Assembly: GCA_040752635.1 (NCBI GenBank)
Contig: JBFMGS010000005.1
Coordinates: 1-57,826 of the forward strand
DNA length: 57,826 bases
From: JBFMGS01 sp040752635
GTDB lineage: Bacteria > Bacillota > SHA-98 > UBA4971
Reading direction: 5' to 3'
Part shown: positions 32,623 through 40,742 of the stretch, one piece after another
Numbering within the stretch: position 1 is the first letter of the stretch
How the letters are laid out: every line of letters begins with the position of its first letter
Made by a program: the position numbers and the translations under genes
Notes under the pieces: model-generated
What the model saw: the letters and a program-made list of their open reading frames with translations, nothing else
Databases searched by the model: none
Told to the model about the DNA's origin: nothing

Positions 32623-34365
32623 GTGCTAACGGGTGTTGGAGTGAATCCTTATAGGATTTGGAATCTCCCAACGCGGACCTTCGGATGTGCATTTGTTCTA
32701 CTGTCCCTTGTCTCTTTGGCCACGCCGTCAGTAAGCGAGGCAGGACAGGCTCCGACCGTGTCCGCCAGCCTTACGAATGTGGTGGAAGCCACTGAGATGA
32801 TCAGGTTCTACTCGTACGATGAAGCTGCGCCTCTTTCCGCGCGCCTTGTTCTTGAGGACGAAAACATGTGGTACCGACGGTACGAGCTCACATACCTGAG
32901 CGAGGGCGATACCGTCTACGCTGCTTACTTCGAGCCCAAGATAGACAGTAAGCTCTCTCGGGTCCCCGCCGTCGTCGGCGTGCACGGAATGTTTTCAGAA
33001 GCAGAGGACCAGTTCTGGTTTGTTGCAGACTTCGCTGCAAAGCGCGGGTTTGCGGTTCTCATGCCCAGCCTCCCATACCATCATAGGCGCGCCAAGGGCG
33101 TTCAGCTCATGTCAGGCCAGAAGTTTGTTGTGGCATCCCCTGAAACCGTGAGGGACAACTTCAGGCGCGCAGTCATCGACATGCGGCGCGCGCTTGACTG
33201 GCTCGTGTCCAGGGAAAATGTGGACCCTGCCCGTGTCTACATTACCGGTGCGAGTCTAGGGGGAATAGTGTCCGCGTTGGCATATAAGGTCGAGCCGAGG
33301 TTCGCAGGCGGAATGTTCCTCGTTTCCGGGGGCAGTTTTGCCAATATACTTGCCCACAGCGACACGCCGGTCGTTAGAGACTTCAGGCTTATCTCCAGGC
33401 TTGGCATAGCAGACCTCAACCGCGCTGCGGAGGTTCTCACTATGGTGGATCCTGCCGCCCTTCCCGATCTATGGCCAAGACCGGTGCTCATGCTCAACGC
33501 AACTGAGGATGTGATATTCCCTGTCAGCGATGTACGGCATGTCGCCGCGAGTCTCCACAACCCCCAAATCGTCTGGGCAAAAAGCTCCCACTACTATCCT
33601 GTGGCCGGCGCGCAGTACCTGATGACTGGGTTCTGGGCTGCCCTCGCGGGCCTGCCGCTCACGACAGAAATGCCAGACGGCTCCACATGCTATGAAACCA
33701 TAGCCTCTCCTATGCCGGGAGATACCCGGCTATGGGTCAGCCTCACTTTCGACGTCCGGACGCGTAACGCGTGGCATGGTGCCGGTTTCGCAGACAGAGA
33801 CCGCTCCACAGCTCTTGGGGATGATTCTCATATTCAGTCGGCCGAGTTCGGAATCCACCTTGTGAACAGAGTCACGCCTACGCTCATCATTTCTCGCGCC
33901 ATGTGGGGCGCGCACAAGTCCATATTGGAACAAGTGCCCGCATCGGTTTTTGTGATGGACGGCGATACGGCGGGGCATTTGAATTCCGCGCTATCCTACA
34001 TCAAGCTTCTGGAGCGCGGGGCTGGTGGGGCATATGTGCTTTGCGCTGGTCCGAGCGACCATCGGGGTCAGCCTGACCTGGTGGATCGGGGGGAGTGTGG
34101 CACAGACTCCAGCGCCGGTAGCGTTGCCATGGTGGCGTGCCTGGATCCTCTGGACTTTGAGGTGGTATGGTCAGGAAGTTCGATGATGGCTGCGTCTGGC
34201 CTCGCCAGCGTGGGCATGGCCAACGTCCCGGGCTTGTCCTTCGAGAAGGTCGGCGACCTCGGGGGTTACTTCTGCAGTCGCATCAAGGTTTCTGAGCTCC
34301 CTCCCATCCCTGCGTTGCCCGATGACCGGATGGTGGATATCCGCTGGGCCGAGCCTCCTTTCTAA
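32623..34365 (+). CDS. Exported alpha/beta hydrolase with C-terminal extra domain
   Basis: A 580-residue secreted protein from GTG 32623 (AGAGGGG upstream). A signal peptide (about residues 1-40, ending PSVSEAG) precedes an alpha/beta hydrolase domain: VVGVHGMF oxyanion region near residue 114, nucleophile motif GASLGG near residue 208 (Ser), acid candidate in LNATEDVIFP near residue 290 and His in KSSHYYP near residue 324. Residues 350-580 are a domain I do not recognise, with PGDTRLWVSLTFDVRTRNAWHGAG-like beta strands in pieces and two late Cys pairs. Prolyl-oligopeptidase/acetyl-esterase-like, substrate unknown; possibly acts on peptide or ester substrates at the cell surface. Confidence 0.8.
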   Translation: MLTGVGVNPYRIWNLPTRTFGCAFVLLSLVSLATPSVSEAGQAPTVSASLTNVVEATEMIRFYSYDEAAPLSARLVLEDENMWYRRYELTYLSEGDTVYAAYFEPKIDSKLSRVPAVVGVHGMFSEAEDQFWFVADFAAKRGFAVLMPSLPYHHRRAKGVQLMSGQKFVVASPETVRDNFRRAVIDMRRALDWLVSRENVDPARVYITGASLGGIVSALAYKVEPRFAGGMFLVSGGSFANILAHSDTPVVRDFRLISRLGIADLNRAAEVLTMVDPAALPDLWPRPVLMLNATEDVIFPVSDVRHVAASLHNPQIVWAKSSHYYPVAGAQYLMTGFWAALAGLPLTTEMPDGSTCYETIASPMPGDTRLWVSLTFDVRTRNAWHGAGFADRDRSTALGDDSHIQSAEFGIHLVNRVTPTLIISRAMWGAHKSILEQVPASVFVMDGDTAGHLNSALSYIKLLERGAGGAYVLCAGPSDHRGQPDLVDRGECGTDSSAGSVAMVACLDPLDFEVVWSGSSMMAASGLASVGMANVPGLSFEKVGDLGGYFCSRIKVSELPPIPALPDDRMVDIRWAEPPF

Positions 34366-34382
34366 ACGGCGGAAACCCGTAC

Positions 34383-34411
34383 TTGCTATGGGTTATCCCA
34401 AGCACTATAAT
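34383..34411 (+). promoter_or_regulatory. Candidate sigma-A promoter of the amino-acid receptor gene
   Basis: TTGCTA (34383-34388), 17-base spacer, perfect TATAAT (34406-34411), 44 bases before ATG 34456. One of the two best promoters in the window. Confidence 0.7.
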
Positions 34412-34455
34412 CGGATCGGGAATTCCAAGAAACTCGAGGAGGGTGAAGAATTACG

Positions 34456-35229
34456 ATGAGGAAGTCAGCCATTGGACTCATTATTGCTATTGCCGTTGTC
34501 ATCTTGCTTGCGGCGGGCCTCGCTCTCAAGAAAGCGCCGGAGCCCGCTGCCGCGCCCGAGCCCCCCGTGCTCAAGGTAGGTTCTGACGTAGCGTTCCCAC
34601 CTTTCGAGTGGCAGGACGAAAAGACCGGGGAGATTAAAGGCTTCGACATGGACCTCATTCGCGCCATCGCTGAAGAGATGGGCATGAAGGCGGAGATCAT
34701 CAACACGGCGTGGGACGGTATAATCCCGGGGCTTCTCAACGGGAACTATGATGTCATCATATCAGCCATGACCATCACCGACGAGCGCGCGCAGAGCGTC
34801 AATTTCTCAGACCCATACTTCACCGCTGGCCAGGTGATCGTGGTGAAGCAGGGCACCGAGGGTATAAGCCAGCCTGCCGACCTCAAGGGTAAGAAGGTTT
34901 CTGTGCAGATTAACACCACTGGAGACTTCGCGGCCTCAAAGATCGAGGGCGTGGGAGAGGTCAAGAGGTTTAACCTCGCGCCCGACGCGTTCCTGGAACT
35001 CAAGAACGGCGGGGTAGACGCGTGCGTGATGGACATCGCCGTAGCGGCGGACGCCGTAAAGCAAGACTCAACCCTCAAGATAGTCGGCGCGCCCTTCACA
35101 GTCGAGTACTATGGGATAGCCATGCGCAAAGACAGGGAAGACCTATTGAAAAACATCAACAAGGCGCTTGCAACCCTGAAGAGCAGCGGCAAATACGACG
35201 AGATCTACGCGAAATACTTCGGCGAGTAG
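34456..35229 (+). CDS. Polar amino acid ABC transporter substrate-binding protein (SBP_bac_3)
   Basis: Receptor of 257 residues for a HisJ/GlnH-type importer. An N-terminal hydrophobic segment (residues 5-24) without a clear lipobox Cys anchors it or is cleaved; a short Pro/Ala linker follows. The family signatures are KVGSDVAFPPFEWQD, IKGFDMDLIRAIAEEMG, WDGIIPGLLNGNYDVIIS and FSDPYFTAGQ. ATG 34456 follows GAGGAGGG. The permease gene is 307 bases downstream beyond an attenuator-like hairpin. Confidence 0.93.
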   Translation: MRKSAIGLIIAIAVVILLAAGLALKKAPEPAAAPEPPVLKVGSDVAFPPFEWQDEKTGEIKGFDMDLIRAIAEEMGMKAEIINTAWDGIIPGLLNGNYDVIISAMTITDERAQSVNFSDPYFTAGQVIVVKQGTEGISQPADLKGKKVSVQINTTGDFAASKIEGVGEVKRFNLAPDAFLELKNGGVDACVMDIAVAADAVKQDSTLKIVGAPFTVEYYGIAMRKDREDLLKNINKALATLKSSGKYDEIYAKYFGE

Positions 35230-35296
35230 CTCTTGTGAGTAGCTCTTGATGGGTGAGTGCGGCGCGAGTTGGAATCGACGAACCGTGCAGTCGTGC

Positions 35297-35347
35297 GTAA
35301 CACAGCTTCGGGGCAGGGTGCCCCGGGGCAGTGTTACGTCTCGTTTT
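35297..35347 (+). terminator. Terminator/attenuator hairpin between receptor and permease
   Basis: Outer arms GTAACAC (35297-35303) / GTGTTAC (35331-35337) around an inner stem GGGGCA (35310-35315) / TGCCCC (35319-35324), then GTCTCGTTTT. Likely reduces read-through from the receptor to the permease gene. Confidence 0.6.
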
Positions 35348-35536
35348 ACTAGGCAGGGAAACAGGTGCGTGGGCACACTGACTTCCAGGCAGGCGTGCCA
35401 ATGGTTTCATGCGGCGGCTTCAAAAACAGGCCATCCCAGCTAAGTGCAGGAATGGCAACCCCAGGCGGAACTCATCCGCCAAGAGTGTTGGGCTGTGGCA
35501 GCTCCGGAGAATCAGAAAAAGTGGGAGTGGGGAGAG

Positions 35537-36232
35537 GTGAACGCTGCCTTCACGTTTCTTTCCAAAGTCTTGCCGGGGTTCAGGTGGGATATTATCGAGA
35601 GGTCGTTGCCGTTTCTCCTGTTAGGAGCGTGGATGACTCTCAGGCTGACCACGATCTCCATCTCTCTCGGGATAGTGATCGGGACCTTCGTCGGGATCGC
35701 AAGGATATCCAAAGCCAAGGTGATCTCATATCTGGCCGCTGCGTACGTGGACTTTCTTCGCGGAACCCCGCTGCTCGTCCAGATCTTCATTGTCTACATG
35801 GGGCTTCCTCAGATACTCGGGTTTCCTATTCCGCCATACGTTGCTGCAATCTCGGCGATGAGCGTGAACAGCGGAGCTTACGTGGCCGAGATCGTGAGGG
35901 CGGGGATACAGTCCATTCATAGGGGCCAGATGGAAGCCGCCAGGTCTCTCGGGATGACGTATGTTCAGGCCATGAGGTACATAATTCTCCCGCAAGCGTT
36001 CAGGCGCATAGTCCCCCCTTTGGGAAACGAGTTCATTGCGCTTCTGAAAGACTCGTCCCTCGTGTCGGTAATAGCCATGGAAGAGCTGGTAAGAAAGGGC
36101 CAGATAGTCATCGGGAGAACGTTCCGGCCGTTCGAGATATGGATGATGGTGGCACTGATGTACCTTGTCATGACGCTATCCATCTCAAGGCTGGTCACGG
36201 TGACCGAGAAGAAGCTCCACGTGCCAGGGTAG
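35537..36232 (+). CDS. Polar amino acid ABC transporter permease (HisM/GlnP type)
   Basis: Membrane subunit of 231 residues with about five helices. The N-terminal LPFLLLGAWMTLRLTTISI and the EAA loop RGQMEAARSLGMTYVQAMRY near residue 135 followed by ILPQAFRRIVPPLGNEFI are family signatures. GTG 35537 is preferred: GGGAG/GGGGAG lie directly ahead; the longer frame to 35444 has no ribosome site. No ATPase gene follows (hpf is next), so the importer must borrow or share one, which is unusual for this family since the ATPase normally completes the operon. Confidence 0.92.
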   Translation: MNAAFTFLSKVLPGFRWDIIERSLPFLLLGAWMTLRLTTISISLGIVIGTFVGIARISKAKVISYLAAAYVDFLRGTPLLVQIFIVYMGLPQILGFPIPPYVAAISAMSVNSGAYVAEIVRAGIQSIHRGQMEAARSLGMTYVQAMRYIILPQAFRRIVPPLGNEFIALLKDSSLVSVIAMEELVRKGQIVIGRTFRPFEIWMMVALMYLVMTLSISRLVTVTEKKLHVPG

Positions 36233-36265
36233 CGGGAGGGCAGGATTTGCCCGCCTGGAGCGGAA

Positions 36266-36271
36266 TATAAT
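36266..36271 (+). promoter_or_regulatory. -10 box of the hpf promoter (candidate)
   Basis: Perfect TATAAT 47 bases before the hpf start. No good -35 box at 17 bases; TTGCCC (36247-36252) is only 13 bases away. Such stress genes may use another sigma factor or an activator, so I list only the -10. Confidence 0.4.
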
Positions 36272-36317
36272 AGTTGGAAGCCTCATTTCGAGAGACCCCC
36301 GAAAGGAGCTGGCCTGA

Positions 36318-36866
36318 ATGGAGATCACCGTCAAGGGCAAGAACGTTGAGGTAACGAAAGCTCTCCGGGACTATGCCGAAAAGAAGGTCCGTAAGATCCA
36401 GCGCTTCTTCGAAGGCGACACGATCGATGCCCAGGTAACCATGGACGTCGAGAAAGGGTTTCACGTTGTCGAGGTTACGATGCAGGTCAACGGCCTTCTC
36501 CTGCGCGGCGAGGACAAGACCGGCGACATGTACGCGTCAGTGGATGGGGCCGTTGACAAGATCGAGAGGCAAATCCGCAAGTACAAGACCAGGATCAACC
36601 GCCGGCTCCGCCAGACCGGAGCACGCCTCGTCGAAGCGGAGTTCCCACCAGGCGGCCCGGGGGTCGCCGAGGAAGGCGAAGAAGAGGCGCGCATCGTCAG
36701 AACGAAGCGGTTTGCCATGAAGCCCATGTCCATCCAGGAAGCCGTGATGCAGATGGAGCTTCTTGGCCACGACTTCTACGTGTTTTCCAACAGTGATACG
36801 GAGGAAGTGAACGTGGTCTACCGCAGGAAGGACGGGAACTACGGTCTCATAGAGCCTGAGTTCTGA
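36318..36866 (+). CDS. hpf: Long-form ribosome hibernation promoting factor
   Basis: Binds the 30S decoding centre and dimerises 70S ribosomes into inactive 100S particles in stationary phase. The 182 residues comprise the N-terminal S30AE domain (1-100; MEITVKGKNVEVTKALRDY and EDKTGDMYASVDGAVDKIERQ) and the C-terminal dimerisation domain (about 125-182; RTKRFAMKPMSIQEAVMQME, FYVFSN, VVYRRKDGNYGLIEP). A complete long form, as usual in Bacillota. ATG follows AAAGGAG. Starts a unit with the gene at 36876, only ten bases away. Confidence 0.97.
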   Translation: MEITVKGKNVEVTKALRDYAEKKVRKIQRFFEGDTIDAQVTMDVEKGFHVVEVTMQVNGLLLRGEDKTGDMYASVDGAVDKIERQIRKYKTRINRRLRQTGARLVEAEFPPGGPGVAEEGEEEARIVRTKRFAMKPMSIQEAVMQMELLGHDFYVFSNSDTEEVNVVYRRKDGNYGLIEPEF

Positions 36867-36875
36867 GGTGGTCTG

Positions 36876-38018
36876 GTGAACAAAGTAACGATGGTGGTGT
36901 TCGAGGGAGGCAGGCCCAAGAGTGAAGTCGAGGAACTCGTCGTCACCGTCAGAAAAGCGGTGGTCCTGGACAACCTCGAGAAGTTTTCGAGCCTCCAGGA
37001 ACTCGACCGGATCCTCCTCTATACAACCTATGAAGACCTTGCTTGCGAGGCCGCGCGCTATGGAGTCCAGGCGGAGTTCATGCCGGCGCGCGGCCGGTTT
37101 CATTTTGGGCAGCAGCTTGCTCGTGTTGTTGAGAAGCACGGTCTTGAGGCTGTCCTCTATCTCGGTGGCGCGTCAGGTTCGCTTCTCGAACCCTGGGAAG
37201 TGGGCCAAGCGGCACGGGCCCTCGCGTCTTCTCGGGAGCTGCTGGTGACCAATAACCTTTTCTCCAGCGACATCGTGGGATTCTCGCCTGCGTCCGCTGT
37301 CCTGGACCTCGCAGATCCGCCCCCTTCCGATAACGCCCTTGCCATGGCTCTATCTTCTCTGCCGGTTATGAAGATGGACGAAACCGTAGGGTCCACGTTT
37401 GACGTGGACACCCCCGCAGACGTCATGGTGCTGGGGACTCACCCCTCGGCAGGTGCTCGCGCGCGTGCCGCCATCCAGGGCCTGAAGCTCGACCCAGCAT
37501 ATGCTCGCCTCATCAGGGCCAGGGATATCCTGGCCACGCCGCTCTCTGAGGTCGGGGTCATTGGCCGGGTAAGCCCGAGTGCGGTGCTACACGTAAACCG
37601 CAACCTTAAATGCAGGACGAGAGTATTCTCCGAGGAGCGGGGGATGAAAGCCCTCGGCAGGCAGGACCGAAGGGAGGTTGTTTCGCTCCTCGGGTTTCTT
37701 GTCGAACGCGTGGGGTTTGCAGGTTTTGCCAGTCTTCTCAACAAGGTGGCTGACGCAGTGTTCATGGATTCCAGGGTCCTCTTCTATCACCTCGGCCTCG
37801 ATCTTCCAGCGAGAGACAGGTTCAGTTCAGACCTCATGCGCCCTGAAGATATCGAGAACCCTGTTGCGCGCGAATTCACGAGGTCCGTCCTGGCAAGCGA
37901 CATACCAATAGTCCTCGGAGGTCACTGCCTTGTATCAGGCGGCCTGCGCGCACTTACCGACTCTGTTATCTCTTTACAAAAAGGTGAAGCGAGCCAAAAG
38001 TCGCAGCAGGATTCCTAA
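36876..38018 (+). CDS. Conserved protein of unknown function with nucleotidyltransferase-like features
   Basis: A 380-residue cytoplasmic protein with no signal or membrane segment. Residues 90-180 look like a Rossmann-like NTP-transferase core: LEAVLYLGGASGSLLEP, LLVTNNLFSSDIVGF, then TFDVDTPADVMVLG near residue 171, which resembles the DVDTP motif of MobA/CofC-type nucleotidyltransferases. The C-terminal half (NKVADAVFMDSRVLFYHL and later VLGGHCLVSGGLRAL) I do not recognise. Ten bases downstream of hpf and probably co-transcribed. Function unknown; nucleotidyl transfer is only a structural guess. Confidence 0.75.
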   Translation: MNKVTMVVFEGGRPKSEVEELVVTVRKAVVLDNLEKFSSLQELDRILLYTTYEDLACEAARYGVQAEFMPARGRFHFGQQLARVVEKHGLEAVLYLGGASGSLLEPWEVGQAARALASSRELLVTNNLFSSDIVGFSPASAVLDLADPPPSDNALAMALSSLPVMKMDETVGSTFDVDTPADVMVLGTHPSAGARARAAIQGLKLDPAYARLIRARDILATPLSEVGVIGRVSPSAVLHVNRNLKCRTRVFSEERGMKALGRQDRREVVSLLGFLVERVGFAGFASLLNKVADAVFMDSRVLFYHLGLDLPARDRFSSDLMRPEDIENPVAREFTRSVLASDIPIVLGGHCLVSGGLRALTDSVISLQKGEASQKSQQDS

Positions 38019-38076
38019 TTGCGGGGTAGAATACCCTATTTGCTGGGATAAGAGAGAAGGAGAGGATTATCATCCT

Positions 38077-39033
38077 ATGACACCCCGCGAGGAGAGGGGC
38101 CAGGCAAACCACAGGTCTGAGGCCTCAGAAAAGGGCCTCGCGTTAGAGGCAGCTATAAGGCGGATAAAGGGAGTCGCGTCCGTCAAGGTGAGTTGCGGGC
38201 GGGCCGGCGAAGTAACTGGCATCAATGTGCTCATTGGGAAGGGCGCAGGGTCCAAGCGGATCATCCGCGACGTTGAGTCCGCATGCATGGCGCACCTCGG
38301 CCACCGGCTTGGGGCAGGCGCCCTGAGCGTCACGAGGGTACCCGGTGGCTCGGAGAAGCGCAAAGCTGCCTCGGGTGGAGCGCAGGCTGCGAGTTCCGGG
38401 GTCCCCCAGCCTTCTTCGGGGAGGCCGGGAGCCCAGAGCACCGATGCGTCGTCGCCTGAAGGTCACAGCGGGGTTGAACCAGGCGCCGATGCCGATTCAG
38501 AGGGGCTCGGAGGGAAGCGCCTTGCGGTCAGAAAGTACAGGGTGATTTCCCGAAGCGGTGTAACCGCCGGGGGAAAGGCAGGGTACCCAGAACCCGACCG
38601 CAGGCAGAAAGGCGACGGCGAAGACCCCAGGTCCGAGCCTCGCATTGGCGTGAGACAGGTAGGGATCAACGTGTACCCGAACCGGATACACGCTGCGGTC
38701 GAATTGGCGTGTGCGGGAAGAACTTTCACCGGCGAACACGACGGAATCCCGACCGACGAGAACCGGTTCAACGTGCCCGTGAGTGCAGCCCTAAAAGCTC
38801 TCGACCAGGCATTCGGAGGCCTGGTTGGTGTCTCCGTTGATGACGTGCAACTGTGCCGGTTGTCTGGCAGAAAAACCGCTGTGGTGCTAGCTACTATCGG
38901 CGCTCCATGGGGCGACGTGCCTTCGACCGGCGCGTCATATGCTACGAGAAGCGAAGAGGAGGCGGTGATCAGAGCCCTTCTCCACGCCGTGAACAGGTGC
39001 GTGACGCTGACTTATGGCGGCGAGGAACTTTAG
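38077..39033 (+). CDS. Conserved two-domain protein of unknown function with Pro/Ser-rich linker
   Basis: A 318-residue soluble protein. Residues 25-85 (AIRRIKGVASVKVSCGRAG, then IRDVESACMAHLGHRLG) match an N-terminal domain I know only from uncharacterised Gram-positive proteins whose consensus has an IHVL and RDIESAL pattern. Residues 95-190 are a low-complexity Gly/Ser/Pro linker. Residues 195-318 form a second domain (AAVELACAGRTFTGEHDG, AALKALDQAFGG, SEEEAVIRALLHAVNR). No function is known to me. ATG 38077 has AAGGAG 14 bases upstream, rather far. TAGAAT at 38027-38032 is -10-like. Confidence 0.72.
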   Translation: MTPREERGQANHRSEASEKGLALEAAIRRIKGVASVKVSCGRAGEVTGINVLIGKGAGSKRIIRDVESACMAHLGHRLGAGALSVTRVPGGSEKRKAASGGAQAASSGVPQPSSGRPGAQSTDASSPEGHSGVEPGADADSEGLGGKRLAVRKYRVISRSGVTAGGKAGYPEPDRRQKGDGEDPRSEPRIGVRQVGINVYPNRIHAAVELACAGRTFTGEHDGIPTDENRFNVPVSAALKALDQAFGGLVGVSVDDVQLCRLSGRKTAVVLATIGAPWGDVPSTGASYATRSEEEAVIRALLHAVNRCVTLTYGGEEL

Positions 39034-39146
39034 GGCTACCAAAGTGGCGCTGGAAGCCTGCGCGGAGATCGGCGCCGGTACAGTGAAACCTAAACAAGTG
39101 GAATAACGGTATTAGCCTTGGAACCACCCGCCGGGAAACCGCCAAC

Positions 39147-39261
39147 AGGCCGCTAACATTGGGTTACCTTGTAACACCAAGGAGCGGCAAAGCGGCCTGA
39201 AACAACGCCTTGAGCGGAGACGAGGGGTCCGATTCGTGTTCTCCGGGCCGCACCGGCCCGG
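39147..39261 (+). ncRNA. Structured untranslated leader with two strong hairpins
   Basis: Hairpin 1 (39147-39198): outer arms AGGCCGCT / AGCGGCCT and an inner 9-bp stem TTGGGTTAC / GTAACACCAA with one bulged A. Hairpin 2 (39243-39261): CCGGGCCG / CGGCCCGG with a CAC loop. They precede the peptide ORF and the HD-GYP gene. I compared by eye with c-di-GMP, cobalamin, glycine and Moco riboswitch motifs and saw no match, so this may be an unnamed cis element or a sequence of terminator-like stems. Confidence 0.4.
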
Positions 39262-39293
39262 CATTCGACCATGTGAACGGAGGTTGGCGGTAG

Positions 39294-39368
39294 ATGAAGA
39301 ACATCGTGAAGGTCATCCTTGCACTTCTGGCGTTGGTTTTGGCGGGGGGCGGCAGCTTCTTCTGGTAA
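39294..39368 (+). CDS. 24-codon hydrophobic peptide ORF upstream of HD-GYP gene
   Basis: ATG 39294 has CGGAGG (39278-39283) 10 bases upstream, a good ribosome site. The translation is MKNIVKVILALLALVLAGG followed by GSFFW and TAA: two Lys, a hydrophobic core and an aromatic end. This resembles a signal-peptide-like or single-pass membrane peptide, or a precursor of a secreted signal. It lacks the Cys and charged tail of AgrD-type autoinducers. It lies 96 bases before the HD-GYP gene with a hairpin between, so it may instead be a regulatory leader peptide. Confidence 0.55.
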   Translation: MKNIVKVILALLALVLAGGGSFFW

Positions 39369-39382
39369 ACCACCTAACTCGT

Positions 39383-39407
39383 GGTCTTCTTGGATTTCCA
39401 GGAGACC
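39383..39407 (+). promoter_or_regulatory. Hairpin between the peptide ORF and the HD-GYP gene
   Basis: GGTCTTCTTGG-ATTT-CCAGGAGACC forms a ~10-bp stem with one bulge, 14 bases after the peptide stop codon. No U-run. Its position suits translation-coupled regulation of the downstream gene. Confidence 0.45.
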
Positions 39408-39464
39408 ATCGAAGAGCCTGCTCCTGGCGGGGGTTCCCCATGATGGTATGAGGTGAGACGTACA

Positions 39465-40742
39465 GTGCAGCAACCCGACAACGTCAGCGGCGCCAAGCGA
39501 AGCTCGCAGAGCCTAGTAGGCGTCTATATAGCCGCTACCGTAGCTAGTGCTGTAGTTGTACTTGCTAGTGTAAGCTCCTCTTTGGAAAGCCCTGCGTGGC
39601 TATCTCTATCCTTCTTCGCCGCTTTATCGTTGTTTGCCGAAGCGTTCCCGGTCCCGCTCCCGCGAGGCGGCTCGGTCTCGGTGAGTTTTGCTACAAACCT
39701 TGCAGCCGTCCTTGTGTGCGGGCCCGCGGCTGCTTGGGTCGGTGCGATAGACGGGGCCGCAAACGCGGTCCGCCGGCGTTCGGGGCTACTGAAGGTTGTG
39801 TTCAATATCGCTCAAATGATCATAACAGTGGGGCTCTCAGGGCTGGTGTATAAGTACGCCGGGGGGCGCATAGGTGCACCCCACTTGCCCGAGGACGCCA
39901 CACCCGTCGTGCTGAGTGCGCTTGTTTACTTTCTGGTCAATGCCTCGGTGGTCACGGGCATCATTTCCATCTCGCAAGGGCTTCCATTTCGTGTTGTATG
40001 GTCAGGGAACATAACCGGTGTCTTGAGGAACTACCTCGCCCTCGCCCCCCTTGGCTTTCTTATAGCTGCGGCGTACCCTTCCATAGGGAAGCTTGGTACC
40101 CTGCTTTTCTTTATCCCGCTTCTTCTTGCGCGTTATTCCTTCCAGGAGTACATGAAAATGCGGGAACTCTACGTCGGCACGGTGCACGGGCTTGCCGCTG
40201 CGCTGGAGGCGAAGGACAAGTACACCCGCGGCCACTCTGATCGCGTTGCGCAATACGCTGTAGCGATCTCGCGGCAGCTGCGGATGCCCGAGAGTGAGGT
40301 CGAGAAGGTCGAGTTCACGGGGTTGTTGCATGACATCGGCAAGATCGGGGTGCCCGATGAACTCCTCTCGAAGTCTGGTGAACTCAGGACAGACGAGTTT
40401 GCCAGGATCCGGGAGCACCCCGTCACGGGCGCGAAGATCCTCTCCGAAATCAACTTTCTTCGCGAAGTCGCGGCGACGATACGCTGCCATCACGAACGAC
40501 TGGACGGTCGCGGCTACCCGAGCGGCCTCACGGATAAGGATATCCCTCTTAACGCCCGGATCCTTGCGGTTGCCGACGCCTACGACGCCATGACTTCCAA
40601 TAGGCCGTACCGTCGCGGGTACCCTCCGCAAGAAGCGGTCAAGCGACTGCTCTCGGGCTCGGGTAAGCAATTCGACCCCGAGGTGGTCAGGGCGCTCGTC
40701 GAGCATCTGAAACGGCAGAAGGTGATAGACGATGCTGGTTGA
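39465..40742 (+). CDS. Membrane HD-GYP domain protein, predicted c-di-GMP phosphodiesterase
   Basis: Residues 1-215 form a seven-or-so-helix membrane sensor similar in style to MASE domains; residues 235-425 form an HD-GYP domain with KDKYTRGHSDRVAQYA, LLHDIGKIGVP (the HD pair) and HHERLDGRGYPSGL (GYP signature). All metal ligands appear present, so hydrolysis of cyclic di-GMP is likely. GTG 39465 has AGGTGA eight bases before it; GTG 39453 is an in-frame alternative with poorer context. The stop overlaps the DUF5317 gene by 11 bases. The peptide ORF upstream could feed its extracellular sensor; this is speculative. Confidence 0.9.
   Translation: MQQPDNVSGAKRSSQSLVGVYIAATVASAVVVLASVSSSLESPAWLSLSFFAALSLFAEAFPVPLPRGGSVSVSFATNLAAVLVCGPAAAWVGAIDGAANAVRRRSGLLKVVFNIAQMIITVGLSGLVYKYAGGRIGAPHLPEDATPVVLSALVYFLVNASVVTGIISISQGLPFRVVWSGNITGVLRNYLALAPLGFLIAAAYPSIGKLGTLLFFIPLLLARYSFQEYMKMRELYVGTVHGLAAALEAKDKYTRGHSDRVAQYAVAISRQLRMPESEVEKVEFTGLLHDIGKIGVPDELLSKSGELRTDEFARIREHPVTGAKILSEINFLREVAATIRCHHERLDGRGYPSGLTDKDIPLNARILAVADAYDAMTSNRPYRRGYPPQEAVKRLLSGSGKQFDPEVVRALVEHLKRQKVIDDAG

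Noticed and set aside
39040..39290. Known riboswitch (c-di-GMP, cobalamin, glycine, Moco) before the HD-GYP gene
   Set aside because: Hairpins are present but none of the conserved single-stranded motifs of these classes was found by eye.
39294..39368. AgrD-type cyclic lactone autoinducer precursor
   Set aside because: No Cys, no charged C-terminal tail and no AgrB gene nearby; kept only as a peptide ORF of unknown role.
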